Shown: positions 40,990-53,754 of the stretch, in pieces
Layout: each line of letters begins with the position of its first letter
How positions within the stretch are numbered: the first letter of the stretch is position 1
Assembly (NCBI RefSeq): GCF_034702125.1
Contig: NC_085875.1
Coordinates: forward strand, 49,338,007 to 49,402,006
Length of the DNA stretch: 64,000 nt
DNA from: Engraulis encrasicolus
Lineage: Eukaryota > Chordata > Actinopteri > Clupeiformes > Engraulidae
Reading direction: 5' to 3'
Translations under genes and position numbers: made by a program
The notes under the pieces: generated by a model
What the model was told of the DNA's origin: nothing
The model's input: the letters and a program-made list of their open reading frames with translations, nothing else
Databases searched by the model: none

Positions 40990-43008
40990 CATACCTGCCA
41001 ACCTTTAAAAAAAAATTTGAGTAGCAACTTATCGCGGCGCGGCAATTCACGGCGCAACAACTTGGCATGGCAAAGCAACGGGGTCGCCGGCGGGCCCATC
41101 TGAGAGGCTACTTTGTTTTGCATAGTCTGCCCTACACCTAGGGTTGCCAAATGTCAACAGGGAAGATATGAGACACTTCATTCAAGCAGGGGGGTCCTCC
41201 CCCAGAAAAAAAATGCTTTTCTTAGATGCAATTTCCTGCATTTTAATGCATTTTAGCCTAACATCCAGTGTATCTGGCAAATAGTTTATCTTGCTCTTCA
41301 CAGTACTTTGAACTACCATAATTTATTAAACTTTCATGAAAGATTTTTGTTTTGTTTGTTTCACACCATAACACCAATAAAATTCTATGATATAGTGTGC
41401 TGGAGGCCTCTAAATTAACTTTGACTAGTAAGATTAACAGCCATATTGGCTGATGATCAGTAAACATACCACCAGTCTGGCTAGTAGGCCTAAGTGGCTA
41501 TTAAGTTATCCTATGTACCAGCCAAACAGAGCATTTGGTCACTTGGGGGGTGTTGGAGCTGGAATTGAGTATGAAATTGAAGCATTTGCTGATTATTTTT
41601 TTGGCTGTAGAAGGTAGGCCTACATGTAGGAAAATGTATAATTTGATTATAAAATACCGAGGCATTTCAGTGATTTTTATGAACAAAAAGTTGAATTGTA
41701 ATGATTCTTACATCATCTCCCCCAATATTAATAAATTGTGATGTTGTCACCTACTGTGAAGAAGCATCAGCAGTAGAGAAAAAGATAAAGACAAGTGTTA
41801 TCTAAGCTAGGATAATATCAGGTTAATATTATTACGTTGGGGGCTAACATCAAAATCACACTTTCAGCATTCATTCAGTACAAAATGTGTCATATAGTGA
41901 GGGACGGGGGCTAATGGCCAATGCTTTTGGAACTTCCACGGTAACTTTTGAGGGGCATCGCTTCTTTTTTTCACTTCTCTGCATAATAGTAGGCCTATCT
42001 ACCCTCATCTGCCGTCATGAGTTGGCTATTGTTCGGCACATATATGATGATAGGAGAATTGATTTTATTAATAGATTGCCATACGTGATTACGGATAGTA
42101 GTCGTGGAGTGGTGCATATTTGGTATGACGCACGACCTGTTACAACCTGGTTCACAGAATGGGCCATGACTCAGGGGGGAACAGTATCCCTATACGGTGT
42201 CATGGTAGGTTATGGATGTAGACCTACTCCGAGCACAACCGTTAGAACTATCGCTTTAATTTCCCGAGTTAAAATGATCCGGCGCAAAGGGAAACCGAAT
42301 TTAGTTTGCTGCTAATCTGCTAATTTATAGCACGGTCATCGACACATTTTCTCATTCGGAAGTAATCTCGTGTCGGTCCAATATCAAAACAAGCAACAAC
42401 ATATTGCCGTCAAATACGGCGAAACATTGGGTGAATCATTACGACAGACCTCGGCCTTTATTTATTTTCATAAGTTTAGGGATTTTAGCAACTGGACGCA
42501 ATTCACTATTCCCATACAGGCTACCTTTCTCAAAGTCCATTTACCTTTGAAACGGTGATTTTGACGGTGCTCACTTGTAAAACTACAGCGACAGTACCAA
42601 GATGGATAATACATGACGACAGGAGGAGGACACTTGTTTCAGAGATTATAGGAGTACATTAAACCAGGTCTCTCTGCTTGTGTGATTAGATTTCGAAGCA
42701 AACTTTCTGGCGGCAGCTGATGCCTCGACTCGGGAGGAGCGCAGCATAACAAATGAAGACATCCAAACTAGTTCTAGCGCTCTGATTGGTCAATATTCCC
42801 CCCACACGTTGCTGGCCAATGGAAAGGCCAGCGCGAGACAACTGCAAGCAGAGCCATGTCTACGGCTCTGTCTGGTTGCAAGTCTACAGAGCAATTTATA
42901 AGGGCCCACTTTGCTATTGGTTTTTCGCGTATTTTGAAGTGACAGCGCCGTAGTTTGATGTCAAAATCCGTATCTGCTACACAAAATGCGTAATGGTCGG
43001 CAGGTATG
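40990..43008. mobile_element. TIR transposon, 2019 bp, 9-bp target duplication
   Basis: TGATGATGA flanks both sides (40981-40989, 43009-43017). The ends are CATACCTGCCAACC and, on the minus strand, CATACCTGCCGACC. It sits exactly in the purine tract, which continues on the other side. The 9-bp duplication would fit a Mutator-like element, but the target is repetitive, so 8 bp is not excluded. The right third is GC/CpG-richer. A 142-residue frame at 41887-42315 has no recognised motif. Confidence 0.85.
41887..42315 (+). CDS. unrecognised 142-aa frame inside the transposon
   Basis: Starts MSYSEGRGLMANAFG, with a hydrophobic stretch at about residues 27-42 and an Arg/Lys-rich end. I recognise no transposase or host domain. 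It may be chance openness or a remnant. Low confidence. Confidence 0.15.
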   Translation: MSYSEGRGLMANAFGTSTVTFEGHRFFFSLLCIIVGLSTLICRHELAIVRHIYDDRRIDFINRLPYVITDSSRGVVHIWYDARPVTTWFTEWAMTQGGTVSLYGVMVGYGCRPTPSTTVRTIALISRVKMIRRKGKPNLVCC

Positions 43009-43129
43009 TGATGATGAGGAGGAAGAGGAGGAAGAGGAAGAGGAAGGAGAGGACGCTACCGAGCAGCCATCCATTTTGGGTGTGTCTCAAAACTAAGTCC
43101 ACTGTGGATCATGGAACAGAAGGAGAAAA

Positions 43130-44250
<1,121 letters not shown>

Positions 44251-44301
44251 ATGCCCCAGCCCCCACTGTCGGCCATGTTGTTGGAGCATGCTCAGATGAG
44301 C

Positions 44302-44475
44302 TCAGATCCAGCCGCTGGTGAGCTTGAAGAACATTTCCTCGTCCAGGGACTCGTTCTGGTCCTTGGCGCGTGTGGAGAGGAAGATGTATCCCCCGATGAA
44401 CTCGTGCACCACCTTACAGTCCACCTCTGTACAGATGAAGGCCAGGCTGGGCTCATCCGCAAACTCCACCGTTAC
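44302..44475 (-). CDS. fermt2: fermt2 last coding exon (F3 C-terminus)
   Basis: 58 codons including the TGA at 44302-44304. It begins [13 protein letters not shown] and ends [12 protein letters not shown], the C-terminal end of the F3 (PTB-like) lobe. [20 protein letters not shown] is the family's near-invariant strand-helix. The acceptor is CCCCTAG followed by GTAACG; the previous exon ends on a complete codon, so phase 0 fits. The final residue is Ile, where I remember Val in mammalian kindlin-2. The acceptor-side half of this exon, with its intron edge, is duplicated 230 bp upstream in the transcript (44625-44760). Confidence 0.96.
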   Translation of the reverse strand, partial: VTVEFADEPSLAFICTEVDCKVVHEFIGGYIFLSTRAKDQNESLDEEMFFKLTSGWI

Positions 44476-44501
44476 CTAGGGGATGGGGATGGAGAGAGGG
44501 A

Positions 44502-44613
<112 letters not shown>

Positions 44614-44624
44614 GCATTACAACA

Positions 44625-44760
44625 GATGAACTCGTGCACCACCTTACAGTCCACCTCTGTACAGATGAAGGCCAGGCTGGGCTCATCCGCAAACTCCACC
44701 GTTACCTGGGGGATGGGGATGGAGAGAGGGAGGAAGAGAGAGAGAGAGAGAGAGAGAGGG
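44625..44760 (-). pseudogene. partial tandem copy of the fermt2 last exon, splice-competent acceptor
   Basis: Matches 44395-44530 almost base for base, offset 230 bp. It includes the first 27 codons ([10 protein letters not shown] to VVHEFI) at 44625-44705, the acceptor (here CCCCCAG rather than CCCCTAG) and the GGGATGGGGATGGAGAGAGG intron edge. After HEFI the frame continues CCNASS and then about 40 Ser-Leu residues through the (CT)n, then SPSPR, closing at TAA (44472-44474). It is either a silent decoy or an alternative terminal exon. Confidence 0.9.
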
Positions 44761-44780
44761 AGTGGGAGAGAGAGGAGGTA
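44736..44780 (+). repeat. (GA)n, copy of the 44505 tract
   Basis: Short GA tract with GGGAGTGGG interruption, lying just past the duplicated acceptor. Confidence 0.9.
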
Positions 44781-45219
44781 TTATTACAGGTGGAAAACAG
44801 CCGAGTCCTCTTCTCAGACGGACAAGAGTGACGCCATCTTGGAATGACCTCAGGAGAATGTTCCGGGGTAAGCTAAGCCACCATTAGGAGGGAAGGGTTC
44901 CGAAACGCATTGGAATGTTGAAATGTTTCGTGAAAGTAAAGTAAGTCGTCATTAGGAGTGTACTTTGGGAATGGTTCCGGAATGCACTGGGATGATAAAA
45001 TGACGTTCTGGTTAAGTAACCAGCCGTTAGGAATGCACCAGGGGAACGATTCCAGCGTTTAACGAGGAAGAGGATGTCACCCTTGGATCATGCGGAGAAG
45101 AAGATGACACTCTGAGGACCGATGTAGACTGGAGATGGAATATCTTTGCCATGGCCCAGCCGTGTCTCATTCCTCTGGGCACTCGACTGCTACATCGGCA
45201 ACACAATAAAGGCAAAAAA

Positions 45220-45844
<625 letters not shown>

Positions 45845-45848
45845 GTAC

Positions 45849-45990
45849 CATCTTGATCTCCCAGTTGACGTTCCACTGCTTCATGTTGCTAAACCTCCAG
45901 GTCTTAATGGCGTCTCCCGTGCTGCCATCCATACGGATCAGCCTGTTGTAGGTGATGCCGATCAACTCCTCCTTCTTACTGCCCTGGAAC
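45849..45990 (-). CDS. fermt2: fermt2 F3 exon with the integrin-binding QW motif
   Basis: 142 nt, one base plus 47 codons: [20 protein letters not shown] at the start, [17 protein letters not shown] at the end. The Gln-Trp in KQWNVN is the F3 pair known to be needed for kindlin binding to integrin beta tails, and it is intact. The acceptor is CTCTCTCAG; the split Arg codon (AG+G) joins correctly to the 48621 exon. The donor ATG|GTACAT is followed after only a few bases by the GT/CA array. Two partial copies of its 5' part lie just upstream in the transcript. Confidence 0.97.
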
Positions 45991-45999
45991 CTGAGAGAG

Positions 46000-46092
46000 A
46001 GGGATGGAGACAGGCAGAGAGAGAGAGGGATGGAGAGAGGGAGAGGGATGGAGAAAGGCAGAGAGGAAGGGAGAGAGGGAGAAAGAGAGAAT
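46000..46092 (+). repeat. GA-rich tract (GGGATGGAGA units)
   Basis: AGAGAGAGGGATGGAGA-type units repeated about four times, between the F3 exon and its first partial copy. Confidence 0.85.
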
Positions 46093-46094
46093 AT

Positions 46095-46159
46095 GTTATA
46101 CGAATCAGCCTGTTATAGGTGATAGCTATCCACTCCTCTCTCTTACTACCCTGGAACCT
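46095..46159 (-). pseudogene. partial copy 1 of the fermt2 F3 exon
   Basis: Encodes [20 protein letters not shown] and then runs into GA/CT-rich intron. It retains a possible acceptor (CCTAG before GTTCCAGG) but no donor at the family position. Differences from the true exon: Lys to Arg, Leu to Trp and Gly to Ala in the first 12 residues. Confidence 0.9.
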
Positions 46160-46161
46160 AG

Positions 46162-46162
<1 letters not shown>

Positions 46163-46253
<91 letters not shown>
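46163..46253 (+). repeat. (GA)n between the two partial F3 copies
   Basis: About 45 GA units. Confidence 0.97.
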
Positions 46254-46255
<2 letters not shown>

Positions 46256-46256
<1 letters not shown>

Positions 46257-46319
46257 TTATACAAATCAGTCGGTTATAGGTGATACCAATCAACTCCTCC
46301 CTCTTACTGCCCTGGAACC
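46256..46319 (-). pseudogene. partial copy 2 of the fermt2 F3 exon
   Basis: Encodes [20 protein letters not shown]. The acceptor dinucleotide is lost: TGTGTG replaces the CAG before GTTCCAGG. Shares Lys-to-Arg with copy 1, so the two copies share a history. Confidence 0.9.
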
Positions 46320-46663
46320 ACACACACACGCTCACACGACACGCACACGCACACGCACACGCACACACGCCAGAGTGCAGAATTCCAGACTTCAACCACA
46401 ACCGCTTTGGATACGGGCAGAAAAACACTCCACCTCTAATCTCGTTTTACAATTAAAGTCTGCAAAGGCAGAGGGGGAAAACAACAGCGGATGGAAATGT
46501 CACTTCAGAGAGTGGACAGCGTGCTTCGGGGGATTTATTCTGGAATTGAAATGAGGAGTTCTGGAACTAGAATGAGGAGTTTCTGGAACTAGAATGAGCA
46601 CTTCCTGGAGACAGGCGCAATGAATCAAAAAATGCTCTGTGGCTAAGGCAGGTCCACAAGGTA

Positions 46664-48110
46664 CTAACCCCAACTCCGATGAAGTTGGGACGTTTGGTAA
46701 ACAGTGAATAAAATCAAAATGCTATCATTTTCAAAACACTCAATCTATTCATTAGATGGAGAATAGTGAAAAGACAACATATTAAGTGTTAAAACCGAGA
46801 AAAAATATTGTTTTGGGGGACATATGTACTCATTTCTAATTTGAGAAATCCAACACGTCTCAAAAGAGTTGGGACGGGGACAATAAATGGCAGCAAATGT
46901 CGAGGAAGACTAAAAACAAAACAAAAGACAACACTTAACAGTTAAATACATTAACCGATGAGATGATTTTATATAAAAAACAGTGTTAATTCCTATCTTG
47001 GACATGATTTCACCAGCTTAAATGGTGGGTGTATACCTTGTCATGTTTTGCAATGTTTTCCTTTCTGTAGTGCTTACAGTGTGACAGGTCTTGACCAAAA
47101 ACCCACCATTTTATCACATGCTGGTCCTTATGATGGAGCCAAACTGTTAAAACATAGTAGAGAATGCAATTTGACCTTACTATGTGGCAGTAATCGAAGA
47201 TCTCCCTTCAAAATATAATGCATGAGTGGCTTTTCATGCTGTTTAAAACCCATTTATACCATTCAGCACTGTATTTAACTCTACAGATGAGTGAGAACAT
47301 CTTAACCAATGCACTACTGCATCCGCATGCCATCATGGAGGCTGACTTTTGAAGCTAGCACTAACACAAGTTGGATGGTCCATTTTCACTGTAGCACAGG
47401 ATGTGCAATGCTCTATTATTGTCAAAAAGAATGGACTTCTACAACTTCTGCTGACTTCTGTAAGCAAAGGACAGTTTCCCATGTCTTCTGGGTCTATTTC
47501 AAGTGAGCTCAGGTGCTTAGGAGAATGTTAAACCCCTGTGTCATTTTCATGCATTAAGCATTCTTAATATGGTCAATTTTCAATAGCTCTAGCACTCCAG
47601 GAATTAGAGTGAGACTACAGCCAATATATATTTCATGATGTCATGAACCTATACAATGATTTTATGAACAAAAATATGTCTTATATACACTCAATCGTGG
47701 TAAATCAAAGGGAATTCAAAAATGTATGTAATAACTATGGTAATTATTCCCTTTGCATCTTTAATTCTGAGTGACTCAGCCTCTCTGTGATGATCTTATA
47801 CCTGGTCACCTATATTGTCCGTCAGTACAATTCATTTTGAAATGTTCTTCTTTGTTGTTTTATCTTATTTGGATGTTTACTAAATTTCACTGATCCCCGT
47901 CCCAACTCTTTTGAGACGTGTTGGATTTATCAAATTAGAAATGAGTACATATGTCCCCCAAAACAATATTTTTTCTCGGTTTTAACACTTAATATGTTGT
48001 CTTTTCACTATTCTCCATCTAATGAATAGATTGAATGTTTTGAAAATGATAGCATTTTGATTTTATTCACTGTTTACCAAACGTCCCAACTTCATCGGAG
48101 TTGGGGTTTG
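46664..48110. mobile_element. DNA transposon with about 215-bp inverted ends, in a fermt2 intron
   Basis: TA flanks (46662-46663, 48111-48112). The ends are CTAACCCCAACTCCGATGAA and TTCATCGGAGTTGGGGTTTG. The inverted match runs through AAGTTGGGACGTTTGG, TTTGGGGGACATATGTACTC and GAGTTGGGACGGGGA to about 46880 / 47893. The middle 1.0 kb has only short frames, with a decayed minus/plus patchwork. The TA target and long TIRs suggest an IS630-related or ISL2EU-like group, not assigned. Confidence 0.9.
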
Positions 48111-48369
48111 TATTATAAAGTCATATCATAGAGGCAGGTCCACCATCATTATAATGTGTCCTTAGGCAGCTCCGCAAGGCAATCATAATATTGTGGCTCT
48201 AAGGCATGCGCAGGTCCACAATCGCCTATCCGAGACCACAATAACACCACAGGGACACATAGCTGAGGCAAGAGACGTAATCTGAGGTACAGCCAATGTG
48301 GAGGAGAGTGGAGACAGGCAAAAAAAACACTAAGATAAAAACACCAAGGGCAAGGGCCACACCAAGACA

Positions 48370-48480
48370 GTGAGTGTGAAGGGAAAGAGAGAGACACGAA
48401 AAGAGAAAGGAGAGAAGAAAGAGAGAGCACAGAGAGAAAGGAGAGACAGAGAGATGGAGAAAGCGAGAGATAGGCAAAGA
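48370..48480 (+). repeat. GA-rich tract
   Basis: AAAGAGAGA/GGAGAGA units beside the partial copy of the F2 exon. Confidence 0.8.
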
Positions 48481-48487
48481 CATGACA

Positions 48488-48533
48488 GGACCTTCTTACC
48501 TGACGAGGAAGTGTATGATGCAGAACTCGAGAC
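48488..48533 (-). pseudogene. partial copy of the fermt2 F2 exon end plus donor
   Basis: The reverse complement reads LEFCIIHFLVR then GTAAGAAG, matching [11 protein letters not shown] and the donor GTAAAG of the true exon at 48621. Unlike the other exon fragments, this one keeps the donor side. It lies 130 bp downstream in the transcript. Confidence 0.85.
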
Positions 48534-48620
48534 AACAAACAGACAAGACACACATAGATAAAGGGAGAGAAATAGACATAGACAGATAGACAGACAGAGT
48601 CGCGAGAGGATGTTCTTTAC

Positions 48621-48745
48621 CTGGCGAGGAAGTGTGTGATGCCGAACTCGGGCAGTGACTGCCAGGCCTGGATGAAGCGCATCTTGGCCTCGATCAGGCT
48701 CATCTGGGCCACGTTCTGGTGGGCCTCCAGGATACGAGCAGAGAT
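48621..48745 (-). CDS. fermt2: fermt2 F2 exon
   Basis: 125 nt: [20 protein letters not shown], then [20 protein letters not shown] and A plus two bases of Arg. This is the helical end of the F2 lobe, near-invariant in kindlins. The acceptor is CTGCTCCCCAG and the donor is AG|GTAAAG. Phase fits both neighbours. Confidence 0.97.
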
Positions 48746-48779
48746 CTGGGGAGCAGCAGGGGAGGAAGTGGAGGAGGAA

Positions 48780-48975
48780 GAGGGTGGAGGAAGAGGAGGA
48801 AGAGGAGGAGGGAGGATGAAAGGGTGTGAGGGAGTGAGGGAGGGGGAGAAGAGGAGAGGGGGGGAGGAGGGAGAGGAGAGGAGAGGGGTGGAGGGAGAGG
48901 AGAGGAAGAGGAGGAAGAGGAGGAGGGAGGAGGAGGAGACAGGGGTAGGGGAGAGGATGGGAGAGATTGGAAAAC
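48780..48975 (+). repeat. GGA-rich purine tract
   Basis: GGAGAGGAGA, GGAAGAGGA and GGGGG-type units, lying about 35 nt from the F2 exon acceptor. On the transcript strand it is a long polypyrimidine run. Confidence 0.92.
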
Positions 48976-48976
48976 G

Positions 48977-49069
<93 letters not shown>
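48976..49069 (+). repeat. (TAGA)n tetranucleotide microsatellite
   Basis: About 23 pure TAGA units (GATA-type). Confidence 0.98.
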
Positions 49070-49139
49070 GAGTGGTGGAGGGAGAGATAGGATATAAGGG
49101 GGAGATATGGGATAGATGGGAGAAAGCAGGGAGACCATC

Positions 49140-49940
49140 ATTATCATCATCATCCTCCTAATTAACATCAATCATTGCATTGCACTCGTCAGCTAGATCC
49201 AACTAACCTTTCAGAGACAAACGGTCAACTAATGTACACACAAAGGAACACGTGTGTGTGTGTGAGAGTGTTGGCAATAGACCAGTAAAGCCCTCTAAAC
49301 ATATACATGCAAACACACGGTCACACTTACCTTCGACGGCACATTGCGCATTGTAAAACAAGTCATGTGACCTTTGTACCTGAACCCTTTCAACAGATGA
49401 GCAGTTACCCTTCACTACTTCATTGCAGTCTTTACACTATTTTCAAGACAACATCACACCAGGCAGTACAGCACAGCAGAACCACCACCACCACCACCAC
49501 CACTACTACCAAGAGCACACCCCAAACACCTAACAGCTAGTCACAGCTCTACAGCTCAGTGTTAGCGGATGAGGAAGACACTATAGACTGCATTCCTAGG
49601 GTGCAACTCGCTATCTAACCTCCCGTCCTCCCTATTTGCTTGTGGCCTCGCCATGCGATGCGAGGCAAGACGCCACTGATGTGACGACAGAGATTTTGTT
49701 CAATATCTCAGAGAAGCACAACTGGAAGTCCATTTTCCTATTTACGATCAGGATGTCGAATGGGGAATTATTAGTCCCACAAAAGTTGTTGTGGCTAGGC
49801 TGACTGCAAGGAAAATGTATTGCTTTCTCCATGGAGGCAGGCATCGGCGAAACACGAGGGCCTCAAGCAAAAGGAGGTGACGGGAGGTAAGATGTTGGGT
49901 TGGAACCCTAGTAGTCTAAGGGCTAAAGCTATGGAGTTAG
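49140..49940. other. non-coding intron DNA
   Basis: (ACC)n at 49481-49502. No exon-like sequence seen. Confidence 0.45.
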
Positions 49941-49941
49941 A

Positions 49942-50179
49942 AGCTGTTTACACGTATGGATCTTTTTGAAAACGCACTGTTTTTGGCCTTCCGTTTACAC
50001 CTAAACAGAGTTTTAGAATGTGCATATAAAAAAATCTGTCTTTAAAAATATCCCATTTAGGGGGCTAAAACGCACCTGTCACAATGGAGTTTTTATTTCT
50101 ATCCACATATTGTGTTTACACGCAAAAGGGCTAAAAAAATATCCACATTTAAAAGTATCCGGATACGTGTAAACAGCAC
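49942..50179. mobile_element. short TIR element (GCTGTTTACACGTAT ends)
   Basis: The left end AGCTGTTTACACGTATGGAT and the right end ATCCGGATACGTGTAAACAG are inverted. Internal TTTACACCTAAAC and GTTTACACGCAAA are subterminal repeats. hAT-type MITE by style; no clear target duplication. Confidence 0.7.
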
Positions 50180-51160
50180 CTCAGTGTTGCTCCGAAGCTG
50201 TTGATCTAGACTAGAGTGAGAGAACAGCTCTCTGTGATGTACATATTTAATAAAGGGGGATTAGTGACAAAACATGGCAACCCAGAACAGAACTGTGCAG
50301 CACTGTGTAGAGGCGGGATTAGTGGATACAGACATGGCAACCCAGAAAGCACTCAGGTTTGACTTACCAAGTCCCTCACATAACCTGGCTGGGGATGGCA
50401 GAGAAGAGGGGGGGAGGCAGCGAGGAGCAAGGGAGAGAGGGAGGAGCGAGGGAGAGAGGGAAAAGGGAGGGGGAGGAAGCCAGGAGCGAGGGAAATAGAG
50501 GGAGCAGGCGGAGGGGAAGAAAAAGAAGCCGATGAGAACAAGCAAGTCAAGAAAAACAAGAGACAAACACAAACAAACAAAAATAAACAAGCAAACAAAA
50601 ACAAAAAACACAGAAAAGAATTTGCCAGCGACAAAGCAGGTAAAAAAGCTTAGCATACATTTAACAAACTTGCAGAGAAACACAGATACAAAAGCACAAC
50701 ACAGCCACACACACATTCACACCTTTCCAAACAAACACCAACACACACTTATACAAGTTACACACAAACTTGCACATTTACAAGCAGAGAGACATTTTGC
50801 ACATGCAGTGGTTTGCAGCAGCAGCAGCAGCAGCAGCACAGGGGAGACCAGACCAGCTGCACCTCTGAGGAGTAGAGGTGAGAGAAACAGGGGAGATGCA
50901 GAGGATAACATAACACACACGCACACGCATGGACGCACACACACACACACACACACACACAATGCATGGGAAAAGGATGTGACTGGTTTAGACCAGCACA
51001 GTATAACACATGTACAAACACAACATTCACATCATGACGTCTTGAGGGAAGGTGACAGGGGCAGAGTATCTTTAGTTTGTATATAAAACAGGTAATTACA
51101 ATGTTACTGTTTCTACTGTGAACCAAATTACCATTGGGTTACATTTATTATCAGAGTTGT
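50180..51160. other. non-coding intron DNA with purine tract and (CAG)n
   Basis: GGGAGAGAGGGAGGAGCGAG-type purine tract at 50400-50520. ATGGCAACCCAGAA is duplicated at 50274 and 50335. (CAG)6 at 50817-50836. (CA)n at 50937-50960. Confidence 0.6.
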
Positions 51161-51163
51161 ATG

Positions 51164-51274
51164 AAGTAGAAGTAGAAGTAGTCTTACAGATGCAATTACA
51201 ATACTAGTAGTATAACCGCGCAATATCATACCACTTGTAATTACATCTGTAAGACTACTTCTACTACTTCTACT
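51164..51274. repeat. hairpin with arms of about 38 bp
   Basis: The left arm AAGTAGAAGTAG and GTCTTACAGATGCAATTACA is mirrored by TGTAATTACATCTGTAAGAC and CTACTTCTACTACTT on the right. The loop is about 31 nt with an internal CTAGTAG. Confidence 0.9.
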
Positions 51275-51651
51275 TTTGATGCTGTCCATCATAAAGTAAT
51301 CAACACATTAGATTGGATTAGAATTACTTATTAAACGTGATGTGTAAGTCTGATACAGTAAGAAACCATATTTATGTTAGAAACAAGGGAAACGTTATGA
51401 AAAGTAAAATACTAGTCAACACTTTTTTTGTGGCGATACAATAAGGGCACGCATTTCCATCCATCACCAGTAGATGGCAGTGTAGCCTAAAGGAAAAGGT
51501 CCTGTACTGCCCACTCTTGTGGGAGTGGCACTAAATACAAACACAGTTATAACTCTCAACTTCCTGTCCCCCCCACCAACAGACAGCCCCCCCACCCCAC
51601 CCCCATTCCCATTCCCAGTCCAGTGTTTGCTATTGTGCTGTATGAGTTTAA

Positions 51652-52017
51652 AGGTGATCTATGTAATATTTTAGTAGTTTATTTCCAGAATCCATACTAC
51701 CCATTCACAAATGTTACCTTTTCGCAAATACTTTCCACCACCATCATTTTTTTTAAATCAAAGTTTTCATTACAACTAGGAAAATTGCTCTTTTCATACA
51801 TGAAAAGGGAGATCTTCTCTACGTCCACAATTTTGAAATTCTAGGAATATGATAGAGACATTTTTAGCTGAAAAAATGACTGTACTTTGGTCAAACTTGT
51901 AAATATTAGTCTGCTATTTGATAACTATTAATGAAAAGTCAATCAAATTTGGCAATAGGCAGCAAGGTTTCAATGAGCAACATACCTACTCTGGCCACCA
52001 TCCTACACAGTGCATCT
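51652..52017 (+). mobile_element. TTAA miniature element, full length reference copy
   Basis: TTAA at 51648-51651 and 52018-52021. Ends AGGTGATCTATGTAATATTT and CCTACACAGTGCATCT are imperfectly inverted. 366 bp, non-coding. Relatives in this window: 32590-32957, 19150-19350, 24966-25135 and 61091-61235. Confidence 0.88.
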
Positions 52018-52156
52018 TTAAGAGTTTATTCTGGATGTTTGTCATTGAGCTCTAGGAGTTTGACTCTGGATGTGTGTTTGACCACAAGGTTGTGAGCAGT
52101 GTTCCTAGGATTTGGAGACTGAACAATCACCCAACAGATAGTGGTTACACCTGGTG

Positions 52157-52282
<126 letters not shown>

Positions 52283-52309
52283 TTGAGGTCACAGGACAGG
52301 AAGTCTGGC

Positions 52310-52500
52310 TTTTTGAGAAACATAAAGAAAAGAGAACAGAACAGAGAAGGGATGAAAAAAGAAAGATGAGAGATGAGAAGAAGAGTTGAAAAAACAAAAA
52401 GATGAGACAAGAAGAAGATGAGAAAATGAGTGAAGAGACGAAAAAACAAAAAGATGAGAGATGAGAGAAGATGAGAGGATGAGAAAAGGAGATAGATGAA
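52310..52500 (+). repeat. AAGAGATGAGA-type purine tract
   Basis: GATGAGA/AAAAAACAAAAAGATGAGA units repeated. ACAAAAAGATGAGA occurs at 52395 and 52447. Confidence 0.75.
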
Positions 52501-52559
52501 GAGCGCCCTCTGATGTCATGTGATGTGATGAGCAGCTGGAGGCGGCTGTTAGGATTTTC

Positions 52560-53056
52560 CCAGACTCCAGTCCGCTCAGCTGGTTCCTGCTCTTTGTGTC
52601 GGCAGGGAGAATTCTGAGCCTGTCTCCTCAATGTCCACATTCCCACACTGATTTCCCAGTTAGCCTCCTCACAGTCTAGTATTCCCACCCTGAATTCCCA
52701 GCATCCACTCCGCTCAGCTGGCTTCTGCTGCTTGGTCTCCCAGCCTGCCTCCTCCTCACTGTACACATTCCCACTCCACATTCCCAGCTATCCTCTACGC
52801 TGTCCATATTCCCTGCTAGTCTCCTCCCGATCTAGTATTCCCACTCTGAATTCCCAGCTAGCCTCCTCGCTGCCCACATTCCCACTCTGAATTCCCAGTT
52901 AGCTAAATTTCTGTCCTCATTCCCACTCTGAATTCCCAGTTAGCTAAATTTCTGTCCTCATTCCCACTTTGAATTCCCAGCTAGTCTCCTCAGTCACTGT
53001 CTAGTATTCCCACTCTGAATTCCCAGCTAGCCTCTTTGCTGCCGACATTCTCACTC
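52560..53056 (+). repeat. minisatellite based on ATTCCCACTCTGAATTCCCAG
   Basis: About nine imperfect units of 40-65 bp, each with CATTCCCAC or GTATTCCCAC, usually TCTGAATTCCCAG, and a GCTAGCCTCCTC or GTTAGCTAAATTTC variable part. The most recent duplication is the pair near 52900-52965. Confidence 0.88.
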
Positions 53057-53124
53057 TGCTCAATTCTGCATTCCTTGGCAGAGGGCACTTCCTGCAGTTT
53101 TCCCTCCTACTCTTGAGAACACAC

Positions 53125-53650
<526 letters not shown>

Positions 53651-53754
53651 CTCTGTGCTGTCCCCTTCTGTATTTAGCCTCCTCAGTGTATTTATGTGAA
53701 TATTTTGTTTTCTCAGGGTGGGCGCAGTAAATACACAATGACCCGGCGTTTCCA

